Shown: positions 43,464 to 54,615 of the stretch, in pieces
Layout: the number at the start of each line of letters is the position of its first letter
How positions within the stretch are numbered: the stretch's first letter is position 1
Assembly: GCF_947489255.1 (NCBI RefSeq)
Contig: NZ_CANLCY010000004.1
Span: 248,001 to 312,000 of the forward strand
Direction of reading: 5' to 3'
Length of the DNA: 64,000 nucleotides
From: an uncultured Microbacterium sp.
GTDB lineage: Bacteria; Actinomycetota; Actinomycetes; Actinomycetales; Microbacteriaceae
Translations under genes and position numbers: made by a program
The notes under the pieces: model-generated
The model's database searches: none
What the model was told of the DNA's origin: nothing
Seen by the model: only the letters and a program-made list of their open reading frames with translations

Positions 43464-44204
43464 ATGTCACCCGTCTACGACTGCCGTGACGAGTCGCAGC
43501 TGCTGTCCGGGATGCGCCACGCGCGTCAGGCGATCGGCCGAGGCGAACTCGTCGTGCTCCCCACCGACACCGTCTACGGAATCGCCGCCGACGCGTTCAA
43601 CACGCGCGCCGTCGCGGGGCTCCTCGAAGCGAAGGGGCGCGGCCGACAGCAGCCCCCGCCCGTCCTGGTCGCGGGCGTGAGCACGCTGCGCGCCCTGGTC
43701 GCGGAGATCCCTCCCGCGGTCGACGACCTGGTCCGCGAGTTCTGGCCCGGCGGCCTCACGATCGTGCTTCCCGCGCAGCCCTCGCTCTCGTGGGACCTCG
43801 GTGACACGCACGGCACGGTCGCGGTGCGCATGCCGGCGCAGAAGCTCACCCTCGAACTGCTCGAGGAGACCGGCCCCCTCGCGGTGTCGAGCGCCAACCT
43901 GACCGGGATGCCCGCCGCCGTCGACATCGACGCCGCGCGCGACATGCTCGGCGACAGCGTCTCCGCCTACCTCGACGCCGGAGTCAGCGAGACGGGGGTC
44001 GCCTCGACCATCGTCGACGCCACGCTGCTCGTCGGCGGGGCCGAGCCCGTGGTGCGCGTCCTCCGTGAGGGTGCCGTCTCGCGCGAACGCCTGCGCGAGG
44101 TGCTCGGCGATCTGCTCGAGCCCGACCCGGTTGACCGCGACGCCCCGACCCCGGCGGACGCGCCCTCCGGCGCAGCCCCGGATGACGAGGCTCCGGGTCC
44201 GTGA
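43464..44204 (+). CDS. L-threonylcarbamoyladenylate synthase (Sua5/YrdC)
   Basis: Makes threonylcarbamoyl-AMP from threonine, bicarbonate and ATP for the t6A modification of tRNAs. The 246-residue protein has the YrdC core: RGELVVLPTDTVYGIAADAF, the segment RGRQQPPPVLVAG, WPGGLTIVLPA and VAVRMPAQ...GPLAVSSANLTG. The C-terminal acidic tail (DRDAPTPADAPSGAAPDDE) is disordered; the separate Sua5 domain is short or absent, so it is TsaC-like. It follows prmC by 51 bases with TAGACT 10 bases before the ATG. The stop overlaps the next gene (GTGA). Confidence 0.92.
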   Translation: MSPVYDCRDESQLLSGMRHARQAIGRGELVVLPTDTVYGIAADAFNTRAVAGLLEAKGRGRQQPPPVLVAGVSTLRALVAEIPPAVDDLVREFWPGGLTIVLPAQPSLSWDLGDTHGTVAVRMPAQKLTLELLEETGPLAVSSANLTGMPAAVDIDAARDMLGDSVSAYLDAGVSETGVASTIVDATLLVGGAEPVVRVLREGAVSRERLREVLGDLLEPDPVDRDAPTPADAPSGAAPDDEAPGP

Positions 44205-45376
44205 CCCAGTACCTCCTCACCATCCTCTTCACGGCGGCGGTCACGCTCGCGCTGTCGTGGGTGGTGTGGAAGCTCGCCCTGCGCTTCAAGCTGTATCCCG
44301 GCATCCGGGATCGCGATGTGCACAAGACGCCCACGCCCCGCCTGGGCGGAGTGGCGATGTTCCTCGGGGTGGTCGCGGCCTTCGCCCTGTCGAGCCGGAA
44401 TCCCTACTTCTCGATCTTCTGGACCGATCCGGTCCCCGTGCTCTCGCTCCTGGGTGCGGTCCTGCTCATCGTGCTGGTCGGAGTGGCCGACGACCTGTGG
44501 GACCTCGACTGGATGATCAAGCTCGGCGCGCAGTTCGTCGCTGCGGGGATCATCGCCTGGTTCGGGCAGCTGCAGATCCTCTCGCTCCCCATCGGTGCGT
44601 TGACGGTCGGCTCGAGCTGGGTGAGCTTCCTGCTCACCGTGTTCGCGCTCGTCGTCGTGATGAACGCCGTGAACTTCATCGACGGGCTCAACGGCCTCGT
44701 CGCCGGGGTCTGCCTCATCGCCAACGGCGTCTTCTTCGCCTACTCCTATCTGCTGGTGCGCGACACCGGAGCCAGCACGTACTTCAACCTCGCCTCGTTC
44801 ATCGCGGCGGTCCTGGTCGGCGCCTGCCTCGGCTTCCTGCCGATGAACTGGACGCCCGCCAAGCTCTTCATGGGCGACGCCGGTGCCCTCATGCTCGGCC
44901 TGCTGATGGCGAGCTCGGCCGTCGCCATCACGGGACAGCTCGACCCGGCGGTGCTCGACCCCGAGAAGATTGGTCGCTCGCAGCTCCTGGGTGCGTTCAT
45001 CCCGATCCTCCTGCCCGTCGTCATCGTTCTGCTGCCGCTGCTGGACTTCGGTCTCGCGGTCGCGCGGCGGCAGTGGGCCGGCCGGTCGCCCTTCTCTCCC
45101 GACCGCAAGCACCTCCACCACCGCATGCTCGACATGGGCCACACCGACCGGGATGCCGTCCTGATCTTCTACAGCTGGACCGCGGTGGTGAGCCTCGCGT
45201 TCCTGCTCATGTACATCGGCACCCAGCAGAGCTGGCCCGGCGACTACGCCATCGGGATCGCCTTCGGCGTGACCGGTGTCATCGCCTGCGCCGTCCTGAC
45301 CCTCCTTCCCTCATCGCACCGTCTGCGACGGCTCTCCCGTCGCGTCCGCCCCACCCGACCGGAGTCCCCCTCATGA
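44201..45376 (+). CDS. WecA/MraY-like undecaprenyl-phosphate sugar-phosphate transferase
   Basis: A polytopic membrane protein (391 aa, about 10-11 helices) that transfers a sugar-1-phosphate (probably GlcNAc-1-P) to undecaprenyl or decaprenyl phosphate on the inner face. Family motifs are present: KTPTPRLGGVAMFLG near residue 45, the Asp motif NFIDGLNGLVAG, FMGDAGALMLG and the C-terminal HHRMLDMG histidine loop. The position before atpB is the same as mycobacterial WecA (Rv1302). The product would start arabinogalactan or other wall polymer synthesis. The GTG start overlaps the TsaC stop. Confidence 0.93.
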   Translation: MTQYLLTILFTAAVTLALSWVVWKLALRFKLYPGIRDRDVHKTPTPRLGGVAMFLGVVAAFALSSRNPYFSIFWTDPVPVLSLLGAVLLIVLVGVADDLWDLDWMIKLGAQFVAAGIIAWFGQLQILSLPIGALTVGSSWVSFLLTVFALVVVMNAVNFIDGLNGLVAGVCLIANGVFFAYSYLLVRDTGASTYFNLASFIAAVLVGACLGFLPMNWTPAKLFMGDAGALMLGLLMASSAVAITGQLDPAVLDPEKIGRSQLLGAFIPILLPVVIVLLPLLDFGLAVARRQWAGRSPFSPDRKHLHHRMLDMGHTDRDAVLIFYSWTAVVSLAFLLMYIGTQQSWPGDYAIGIAFGVTGVIACAVLTLLPSSHRLRRLSRRVRPTRPESPS

Positions 45377-45861
45377 GCAGCGTCTCTCCCGCCCCCCGCA
45401 GCCCCCTGTCCAGTACCCCGGTGCTGCGCACCGCATTGGTGTGGGGCGGCATCGTCACCGCCGTGCTCCTGGTGATCGGCGCGGTGGCGGGCTTCGCGGT
45501 CGGGGGAGCCGGCGGACTGGGCAGCGCCCTCTCGGGCGTCGCGGTGAGCGCGTTCTTCCTGGCGGTGACGGCGATCAGCATCCTGGTGGCCAACCGGTGG
45601 TACGGCGACCCGCTCTACGTGCCCATCTTCTTCGGGATCGTGCTGGGCGGGTGGCTGCTGAAGCTCGTGCTCTTTATCGTCGCGATCGTCGTGCTGCGCG
45701 GACAGGGATGGGTCGATCCGGTCGTGTTCTACGTCGCACTGGTGGTGAGCGTCATCGCGTCGCTCGCGGTCGACGTCGTGGTCCTGCTGCGCCTGCGCAT
45801 CCCCAGCGTGAGCGACGTGACCCTGCCGACCGACCCCGACGCGGGCGACCGTCGAGCCTGA
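45373..45861 (+). CDS. AtpI-like membrane protein before the ATP synthase operon
   Basis: A 162-residue protein with four hydrophobic helices (VWGGIVTAVLLVIGAVAGFAV, ALSGVAVSAFFLAVTAISILV, VPIFFGIVLGGWLLKLVLFIVAIVVL, VVFYVALVVSVIASLAVDVVVLL). Its place just before atpB and the similar layout in other actinobacteria suggest an AtpI/Rv1303-type role, possibly in c-ring assembly; sequence similarity to E. coli AtpI is weak. The ATG overlaps the stop of the WecA-like gene. A proline-rich N-terminus is cytoplasmic. Confidence 0.75.
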   Translation: MSSVSPAPRSPLSSTPVLRTALVWGGIVTAVLLVIGAVAGFAVGGAGGLGSALSGVAVSAFFLAVTAISILVANRWYGDPLYVPIFFGIVLGGWLLKLVLFIVAIVVLRGQGWVDPVVFYVALVVSVIASLAVDVVVLLRLRIPSVSDVTLPTDPDAGDRRA

Positions 45862-46073
45862 CGGCCCCATAACCCACCCGGCCGCCGCTTCGCGCGCGAT
45901 ACTCCGGCGGCGAGAGGTTCACCCGCCCCGGACTCATGGATCCGCCGGGAGTTTGATAGGGTTACATAAGTACCCACCCGCGACGAGAACTCTTCTCCAC
46001 GTCTGCACTTCGGGTACGATCACCGACCATCGTCGCAACGGTTCACACCGATGCCCCGAAGCTGGAGCCAGCG
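45862..46073 (+). promoter_or_regulatory. Upstream region of the atp operon
   Basis: 210 bases before atpB. The most AT-rich part is near 45950-45972 (GTTTGATAGGGTTACATAAG), a likely promoter region with TAGGGT or TACATA as -10. GGAG at 46064-46067 is the binding site for the start at 46074. I see no other gene here. Confidence 0.5.
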
Positions 46074-46904
46074 CTGACTACTCAAGCTGCGACCCTGATC
46101 ACGAACTTCGCGTCCGCGGGTGCGGAATTCCACCCGCCCTCGATCTCCGAGTTCTTCCCCGACGCGGTCATCACCTTCCCGGGGCTTTATATTTTCGGCG
46201 CGCCGTTCGAGATCACCCGGATCAACCTGGTCCAGTTCCTCGCGACCGCGGTCCTCGTGATCCTGCTGATCGTCGGCACCCGTCGCATGAAGGTCGTTCC
46301 CGGCCGCTTCCAGAGCGTCGTCGAGATGGGCCTGGACTTCGTCCGCGTGAACATCGCGGAAGACATCCTGGGCCGCAAGGACGGCAAGCGGTTCCTGCCG
46401 ATCCTCACCACGATCTTCTTCATGGTGCTGTTCATGAACATCACGGGTGTCATCCCCGGTCTGAACATCGCCGGAACGAGCGTCATCGCCGTGCCCATGC
46501 TGCTCGCGATCGTCGCCTACGTGACCTTCATCTACGCGGGCATCAAGAAGAGCCCCGGCGGCTTCTTCAAGAACGCGCTGCTGCCCTCGGGCGTGCCGTG
46601 GCCGCTGTACATCATCATCGTCCCGCTCGAGTTCCTCTCGACCTTCATCATCCGCCCCGTCACCCTGACGCTGCGACTTCTGATGAACATGGTCGTCGGG
46701 CACCTCATGCTGGTGCTGTTCTTCTCGGCGACGCAGTTCTTCGTGTTCGGCCTGAGCGGCGGATGGATCGCCCTCGGCGCCGGCTCGCTCGCCTTCGGCC
46801 TCGCCTTCACCCTGTTCGAAATCTTCGTCGCCTTCCTCCAGGCGTACGTCTTCGCGATCCTCACCGCGGTCTACATCCAGCTCGCGGTCGCAGAAGAGCA
46901 CTGA
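46074..46904 (+). CDS. atpB: F1Fo ATP synthase subunit a, apparent CTG start
   Basis: Membrane subunit a of the Fo sector; with the c-ring it forms the proton path. The conserved arginine is in TLTLRLLMNMVVGHL. The coding frame is intact from 46074 (276 residues) and has the expected N-terminus TTQAATLITNFASAG, then the first membrane helix RINLVQFLATAVLVILLIVGT. No ATG, GTG or TTG occurs in frame between 46020 and 46257, and the first such codon (GTG 46257) would remove 61 residues including this helix. CTG at 46074 with GGAG 6 bases upstream is therefore the best start. Confidence 0.9.
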   Translation: MTTQAATLITNFASAGAEFHPPSISEFFPDAVITFPGLYIFGAPFEITRINLVQFLATAVLVILLIVGTRRMKVVPGRFQSVVEMGLDFVRVNIAEDILGRKDGKRFLPILTTIFFMVLFMNITGVIPGLNIAGTSVIAVPMLLAIVAYVTFIYAGIKKSPGGFFKNALLPSGVPWPLYIIIVPLEFLSTFIIRPVTLTLRLLMNMVVGHLMLVLFFSATQFFVFGLSGGWIALGAGSLAFGLAFTLFEIFVAFLQAYVFAILTAVYIQLAVAEEH

Positions 46905-47183
<279 letters not shown>

Positions 47184-47217
47184 TCCGGCCGCTCTCGACT
47201 CACTGTAAGGAGACAGG

Positions 47218-47778
47218 ATGCTGAACGCTCTTGTCACACTCGCCGCGGAGCCCGCGGGGGAGGAAGCGCAGAACCCGCTGCTTCCGGCTACGTACGACAT
47301 CGTCTGGTCGTTGGTGTGCTTCATCATCATCGCCGTCGTGGTGTGGCGCGTCGCTCTGCCTCGCATGGCGAAGCTGCTCGACGAGCGCAGTGCTGCCATC
47401 GAGGGCAACATCGCCAAGGCCGACGAGGCCCAGCGACAGGCCGAGGCCGCTCTCGAGGAGTACACCGCGCAGCTCGCCGAGGCGCGCCGCGAAGCCGGTG
47501 AGATCCGCGAGTCCGCCACCCAGGACGGTCGCAAGATCGTCGCCGAGGCCAAGGAGACGGCCGCGTCGGAGGCAGCTCGCATCACCGCCAGCGCCCACGC
47601 CCAGATCGAGGCCGAGCGTCAGACGGCCCTCGTGCAGCTGCGCTCCGAGGTCGGTACCCTCGCGGTCGACCTCGCCGGCAACGTGATCGGTGAGACCCTG
47701 TCGGACGACGCGCGCGCCAACGCCGTCGTCGACCGCTTCCTCGCCGAGCTCGAGGCTTCCGAGAAGGCGGCCAAGTAA
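47218..47778 (+). CDS. atpF: ATP synthase subunit b
   Basis: The peripheral stalk subunit b (186 aa): one N-terminal membrane helix (YDIVWSLVCFIIIAVVVWRVAL) followed by a long charged coiled coil, DERSAAIEGNIAKADEAQRQAEAALEEY, typical for the stator. The ATG at 47218 has AAGGAGA upstream. The stop TAA overlaps the atpH start (TAATG), coupling the two stator subunits. A conventional b rather than the b-delta fusion of mycobacteria. Confidence 0.95.
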   Translation: MLNALVTLAAEPAGEEAQNPLLPATYDIVWSLVCFIIIAVVVWRVALPRMAKLLDERSAAIEGNIAKADEAQRQAEAALEEYTAQLAEARREAGEIRESATQDGRKIVAEAKETAASEAARITASAHAQIEAERQTALVQLRSEVGTLAVDLAGNVIGETLSDDARANAVVDRFLAELEASEKAAK

Positions 47779-48566
47779 TGGGCAGCGCGACCACTCAGGC
47801 CCGGACCGCGACGTCGGAGGCCCTGGCCTCCGCGTCGGGTGTCGATCTCGACGTCGCGCGCGAGCTGTTCGCTGCCGTGGCCGCCGTGAGCGGATCGGCG
47901 CAGCTGAGCGGCGCGCTGTCCGACTCGTCGGTGCCGGCGGACGCTCGGGCGGGACTCGTCTCCGCCGTGTTCGGTCCGTCGTACCGGCCTGCCACGGTGG
48001 GGCTGCTCTCGAGCGCCTCCCAGCAGCGCTGGTCCAGCGCCGCGCAGTTCGTCGAGGGACTCGAGGAGCTCGCCGTGCGGGCCACCGCTGTCGCCGAGAC
48101 CGGTGACATCGAGGCCGAGCTCTTCTCGTTCTCGCGGACGGTCGCCTCGAACGGCGAGCTCGAACTCGCGCTGGGCGGTCGCCTCGGCGACGCGTCGGCG
48201 AAGGGCACGCTCGTCTCGACCCTTCTCGACGGGCGTGCGAGCGCCGGTACCGCGTTGATCGTGTCGTCGCTCGTCGAGCACGCACGCGGTCGTCGGGTGC
48301 GCGCACTGCTCCGCCGCGCGGAGAGCATCGTGGCCGACCAGCGCTCGCGCATCGTGGCCACCGTCTCCGCCGCGGCACCGCTGAGCGCCGACCAGCAGAC
48401 CCGTCTGCAGAACGCTCTCAGCGCACGTTACGGCTCGGCTGTCACGCTGAACACCGTGATCGACCCCACCGTTCTCGGTGGTCTGCGCGTGCAGGTCGCC
48501 GACGATGTCATCGACGCGAGCGTGTCCGCACGTCTCGCCGACCTCCGCCAGCGGATCGCCGGCTGA
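47778..48566 (+). CDS. atpH: ATP synthase subunit delta
   Basis: Stator subunit delta (262 aa), which links F1 to the peripheral stalk. The N-terminal six-helix domain is recognisable ([32 protein letters not shown]), and the C-terminal domain has the conserved [17 protein letters not shown] [22 protein letters not shown]. It is longer than the E. coli protein (177 aa), as in other actinobacteria, but much shorter than the mycobacterial b-delta fusion. It overlaps atpF. Two small hairpins lie in the 62-base gap to atpA (48575-48588 and 48597-48611). Confidence 0.93.
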   Translation: MGSATTQARTATSEALASASGVDLDVARELFAAVAAVSGSAQLSGALSDSSVPADARAGLVSAVFGPSYRPATVGLLSSASQQRWSSAAQFVEGLEELAVRATAVAETGDIEAELFSFSRTVASNGELELALGGRLGDASAKGTLVSTLLDGRASAGTALIVSSLVEHARGRRVRALLRRAESIVADQRSRIVATVSAAAPLSADQQTRLQNALSARYGSAVTLNTVIDPTVLGGLRVQVADDVIDASVSARLADLRQRIAG

Positions 48567-48628
48567 AGACTTTCCGCCCGAGCGGGCGTGATCTTGGGGG
48601 CCGAGGGCCCCACGAACGAAGGAAGACA

Positions 48629-50260
48629 ATGGCAGATCTCTCTATCAGCCCCGACGTCATTCGTGACGCGCTGAAGGACTTCGTCACCGCCTACGAGCCC
48701 ACCGGCGCCGCGGCGACCGAGGTCGGCGCCGTCGTCGACGCGGCCGATGGCATCGCTCACGTCGAGGGCCTTCCCGGCGTCATGGCCAACGAGCTCATCC
48801 GCTTCGCGGACGGCACGCTCGGCCTCGCCCAGAACCTCGACGAGAACGAGGTCGGTGTCGTCGTGCTCGGCGAGTTCTCCGGCATCGAAGAGGGCCAGAG
48901 CGTCACCCGTACGGGCGAGGTGCTCTCGGTCGGCGTCGGCGACGGCTACCTGGGTCGCGTCGTCGACCCGCTCGGAAACCCGATCGACGGTCTCGGCGAG
49001 ATCGCGACCGAGGGTCGCCGCGCGCTCGAGCTGCAGGCGCCCGGCGTCATGCAGCGCAAGAGCGTGCACGAGCCCCTGCAGACCGGGATCAAGGCCATCG
49101 ACGCCATGATCCCCGTCGGCCGCGGCCAGCGCCAGCTCATCATCGGCGACCGCCAGACCGGTAAGACGGCCATCGCGATCGATACGATCATCAACCAGAA
49201 GGCCAACTGGGAGTCCGGCGACGTCAACAAGCAGGTGCGTTGCATCTACGTCGCCATCGGTCAGAAGGGCTCGACCATCGCTTCGGTGAAGGGCGCCCTC
49301 GAGGACGCCGGTGCGATGGAGTACACCACCATCGTCGCGGCCCCCGCGTCCGACCCCGCCGGCTTCAAGTACCTCGCCCCTTACACCGGTTCGGCTATCG
49401 GCCAGCACTGGATGTACGGCGGCAAGCACGTCCTGATCATCTTCGACGACCTGTCGAAGCAGGCCGAGGCCTACCGCGCCGTGTCGCTCCTGCTGCGTCG
49501 CCCGCCGGGCCGCGAGGCGTACCCCGGTGACGTGTTCTACCTGCACTCGCGTCTGCTCGAGCGTTGCGCGAAGCTGTCCGACGAGCTCGGCGCCGGATCG
49601 ATGACGGGCCTGCCGATCATCGAGACCAAGGCCAACGACGTCTCGGCGTACATCCCGACCAATGTGATCTCGATCACCGACGGCCAGATCTTCCTGCAGT
49701 CCGATCTCTTCAACGCCAACCAGCGCCCCGCGGTCGACGTGGGTATCTCGGTCTCGCGCGTCGGTGGTGACGCTCAGGTCAAGTCGATCAAGAAGGTCTC
49801 CGGAACGCTGAAGCTCGAGCTCGCGCAGTACCGTTCGCTCGAAGCGTTCGCCATGTTCGCGAGCGACCTCGACGCGGCCTCGCGTCGTCAGCTCGCCCGT
49901 GGTGCGCGCCTGACCGAGCTGCTCAAGCAGCCGCAGTACTCGCCGTACCCCGTCGAGGAGCAGGTCGTGTCGATCTGGGCCGGTACCAACGGCAAGCTCG
50001 ACACGGTCGAGGTCTCCGATGTGCTGCGCTTCGAGCGCGAACTGCTCGACTACCTGCGCCGCAACTCGACCGTGCTCGACACGCTGCGCGAGACGAACGT
50101 GCTCGGTGACGACACGCTCGCCGAGCTCGAGCAGAAGATCGACGCGTTCGCGAAGGAATTCCAGCCCGGCAAGGACCAGAGCGTCGTCGGCGCCGAGAAG
50201 GTCGACGCGGCCGAGGCGGAAGACGTCAACCAGGAGCGGATCGTCAAGGGCCGTCGCTGA
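48629..50260 (+). CDS. atpA: ATP synthase subunit alpha
   Basis: Regulatory nucleotide-binding subunit of F1 (543 aa). The Walker A region is [17 protein letters not shown], with the alpha-type Gln in place of Gly, and the conserved VSRVGGDAQ appears late. The C-terminal tail from about residue 510 is acidic and extended ([20 protein letters not shown]), as in actinobacteria. GAAGGAAGAC precedes the ATG. Confidence 0.97.
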   Translation: MADLSISPDVIRDALKDFVTAYEPTGAAATEVGAVVDAADGIAHVEGLPGVMANELIRFADGTLGLAQNLDENEVGVVVLGEFSGIEEGQSVTRTGEVLSVGVGDGYLGRVVDPLGNPIDGLGEIATEGRRALELQAPGVMQRKSVHEPLQTGIKAIDAMIPVGRGQRQLIIGDRQTGKTAIAIDTIINQKANWESGDVNKQVRCIYVAIGQKGSTIASVKGALEDAGAMEYTTIVAAPASDPAGFKYLAPYTGSAIGQHWMYGGKHVLIIFDDLSKQAEAYRAVSLLLRRPPGREAYPGDVFYLHSRLLERCAKLSDELGAGSMTGLPIIETKANDVSAYIPTNVISITDGQIFLQSDLFNANQRPAVDVGISVSRVGGDAQVKSIKKVSGTLKLELAQYRSLEAFAMFASDLDAASRRQLARGARLTELLKQPQYSPYPVEEQVVSIWAGTNGKLDTVEVSDVLRFERELLDYLRRNSTVLDTLRETNVLGDDTLAELEQKIDAFAKEFQPGKDQSVVGAEKVDAAEAEDVNQERIVKGRR

Positions 50261-50285
50261 CAGCGACGACACGAGAACGTAAATC

Positions 50286-52659
<2,374 letters not shown>

Positions 52660-52660
52660 C

Positions 52661-52921
52661 ATGTCGTTGCGCGTGAGCCTGGTGTCGGCGGACGCCGAGG
52701 TGTGGACGGGGGAGGCCTCGCTCGTCGTGGCCAAGACCGTCGAGGGTGAGATCGGTTTCATGCAGGGGCATGAGCCGGTGCTCGCGATCCTCGCCCAGGG
52801 CGAGGTTCGCATCACCCGAACCGACGGCACGAAGATCCTGGCCAACGCCGAGGACGGCTTCCTCTCGATGGCGAACGACGAGCTCACGATCGTCGCCGGG
52901 AACGCAGCCCTCGTCTCCTGA
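52661..52921 (+). CDS. atpC: ATP synthase subunit epsilon, short form
   Basis: Central stalk subunit epsilon (86 aa) that contains only the N-terminal beta-sandwich (MSLRVSLVSADAEVWTGEASL, EGEIGFMQGHEPVLAIL). The C-terminal two-helix domain, which in E. coli (139 aa) inhibits ATP hydrolysis, is absent. The start is 1 base after atpD. The sequence ends naturally and a strong terminator follows, so this is the true length and not a frameshift. Short epsilon forms are known from related Microbacteriaceae, I believe. Confidence 0.94.
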   Translation: MSLRVSLVSADAEVWTGEASLVVAKTVEGEIGFMQGHEPVLAILAQGEVRITRTDGTKILANAEDGFLSMANDELTIVAGNAALVS

Positions 52922-52936
52922 CACCGCTTCATCGCT

Positions 52937-52970
52937 GACGCGCGTCGCCCGATTCCGGGCGGCGCGCGTC
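52937..52970 (+). terminator. Terminator of the atp operon
   Basis: A 15-base stem (52937-52951 and 52956-52970, one wobble) with a 4-base loop and a GCCTTTTCCC tail, just after the atpC stop. Confidence 0.9.
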
Positions 52971-52989
52971 GCCTTTTCCCGGAGAACCC

Positions 52990-53739
52990 ATGCTCGTCCT
53001 GTTGCCGCCATCCGAGACCAAGAAGCCGGGCGGTGACGGTGCCCCGTTGTCACTCGCATCGCTGTGGGCGCCGTCGCTCCTCCCGCAGCGCGAGGCCGTG
53101 GTCGACGCGCTCGTCGCGCTGAGCGCCGACGAGGAGACGGCGGCACGCGTGCTCAAGCTGAGCGCGAAGCGCCGGCACGAGATCGCCGACAACGCCGCTC
53201 TGCGATCCGCCCCGACCATGGCCGCGGTCGACCGCTATACCGGCGTCCTCTACGACGCACTGAATGCCGGCAGCCTCGACGACGACGCCCGCGGCTGGCT
53301 CGCGGAGCATGTCGTCATCCATTCGGCACCTCTCGGTCCGGTGGCGGCGCTCGATGGCATCCCGGCCTATCGTCTGGCGGCGGGCACGTCGATTCCCGCG
53401 CTGCCGGCGCTCCGTCGCGTGTGGGCCGACGCGGTCACCGAAGCACTGGCGGGCACCGGGGCATCGTTCGTCCTCGATCTGCGCTCAGAGGCCTATGCGG
53501 CGCTCGGGCCCGTCCCCGCCACGGTGTCGTCGGCGTACGTGCGAGTGGTCACCGAGGGGGAGGGAGGGGCCGTTCGCGCGCTCAACCATTTCAACAAGCA
53601 CGCCAAGGGCGAGCTGGTGCGCGCGATGGCGACGAGCGGTGCCGAGGTGTCCGGTGCGGAGGAGTTCCTGCGCTGGGCGAACGGCAACGGATGGGTGGTC
53701 CGCCCCTCGCGTGAAAGCGAGCTGCTCCTAGCAGTGTGA
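52990..53739 (+). CDS. yaaA: YaaA family (peroxide stress) protein
   Basis: A 249-residue protein of the YaaA/UPF0246 family, whose E. coli member lowers intracellular free iron under peroxide stress. The family features are the N-terminal MLVLLPPSETKKPGG, the central YTGVLYDALNAGSLDDDA and the C-terminal ALNHFNKHAKGELVRAM. It follows the atp terminator by 19 bases, and GGAGAACCC gives a binding site for the ATG. No regulator (OxyR type) is adjacent. Family assignment is firm; the physiological role here is inferred. Confidence 0.88.
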   Translation: MLVLLPPSETKKPGGDGAPLSLASLWAPSLLPQREAVVDALVALSADEETAARVLKLSAKRRHEIADNAALRSAPTMAAVDRYTGVLYDALNAGSLDDDARGWLAEHVVIHSAPLGPVAALDGIPAYRLAAGTSIPALPALRRVWADAVTEALAGTGASFVLDLRSEAYAALGPVPATVSSAYVRVVTEGEGGAVRALNHFNKHAKGELVRAMATSGAEVSGAEEFLRWANGNGWVVRPSRESELLLAV

Positions 53740-53849
53740 GACGTTCCGCGAGCGGGGGATGTCAGCGAACACTCAGGTTCGCTACCATGACTCCCGCGGG
53801 AGACACCCGCCGGTTCGCGTGATCGCGTGAGCCGCTCGAGAGGATCGAC

Positions 53850-54539
53850 GTGAACATCATCAATCTCGCTTACTCCGACTACGGGACGACCAGTGCCGGC
53901 GAGGCGGCATTCCTGGCCGTCGCCTACCTCTTCGTGTTCCTGTTCGCCATCGCCGGGTACCTCATCAGCTCCTTCCTGCTGATGAAGGTCTTCGAAAAGG
54001 CCGGCGTGCAGGGCAAGTGGCGCGCGTGGGTCCCGGTCTACAACTACCTCGTCTACGCCAAGCTGGGCGACTTCTCGCCGTGGGTTCTGCTCGGTCTCGC
54101 CGTGGCCTCGGCCATTCCGATCCTGAACTTCCTCGCCGGTATCGCGATCGTCGTCGCGCTGATCATGATCTCGTACCGCGTGGCCGCCAAGTTCGGTCGC
54201 GACTGGCCCATCCTGCTGCTGTTCATCCTCGGCCCCCTCGGTCAGTGGATCTTCCTCGGCATCCTGGGCTTCAGCAGCAACCGCTGGAACCCCGCAGCCG
54301 CCTCGCCGTCGCCGTGGGGCTCGTCCTTCCTCGCCGACAAGACGTTCTGGAACGGCATCCCTGCGCAGCCCGCGCAGAACGTGCAGGGCCAGAACGGCGG
54401 GGGATACAGTGCTCCCGTCGCCCCGCCCGCGCAGGGTTACGCCCCGCCGGCGGCTCCCGGGTACACCCCGCCGCAGACGCCGCCCGCTTCGGGCAGCACG
54501 CCGCCGCCGCCGGCGCCCCCGGCCGGTCCGCAGGTCTGA
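53850..54539 (+). CDS. DUF5684-type membrane protein with Pro-rich tail
   Basis: A 229-residue protein with four membrane helices (AYLFVFLFAIAGYLISSFLL, PWVLLGLAVASAIPILNFLAG, IAIVVALIMISYRVAA, ILLLFILGPLGQWIFLGILGF) and a long cytoplasmic or outer tail rich in Pro, Ala, Gly and Gln. The motif KAGVQGKWRAWVPVYNYLVYAKLG matches the DUF5684 pattern of the gene at 9811. The GTG start has GAGAGGATC upstream and TACCAT near 53784 is a possible -10. Function unknown. Confidence 0.78.
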   Translation: MNIINLAYSDYGTTSAGEAAFLAVAYLFVFLFAIAGYLISSFLLMKVFEKAGVQGKWRAWVPVYNYLVYAKLGDFSPWVLLGLAVASAIPILNFLAGIAIVVALIMISYRVAAKFGRDWPILLLFILGPLGQWIFLGILGFSSNRWNPAAASPSPWGSSFLADKTFWNGIPAQPAQNVQGQNGGGYSAPVAPPAQGYAPPAAPGYTPPQTPPASGSTPPPPAPPAGPQV

Positions 54540-54556
54540 TCTCCGACGGGATCGTC

Positions 54557-54589
54557 GAGGGGCTCTCCGCTTCGAGCGGGGAGCCCCTC
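54557..54589 (+). terminator. Terminator after the DUF5684-type gene
   Basis: A 15-base stem (54557-54571 and 54575-54589, one wobble) with a TCG loop and a TTGCG tail. Confidence 0.8.
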
Positions 54590-54615
54590 TTGCGTCGCGG
54601 GGATAGCGTGGGAGT

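Noticed and set aside
46257..46904. GTG at 46257 as the start of atpB
   Set aside because: It would delete the N-terminal segment and most of the first membrane helix and has no binding site; the frame is conserved upstream to 46074.
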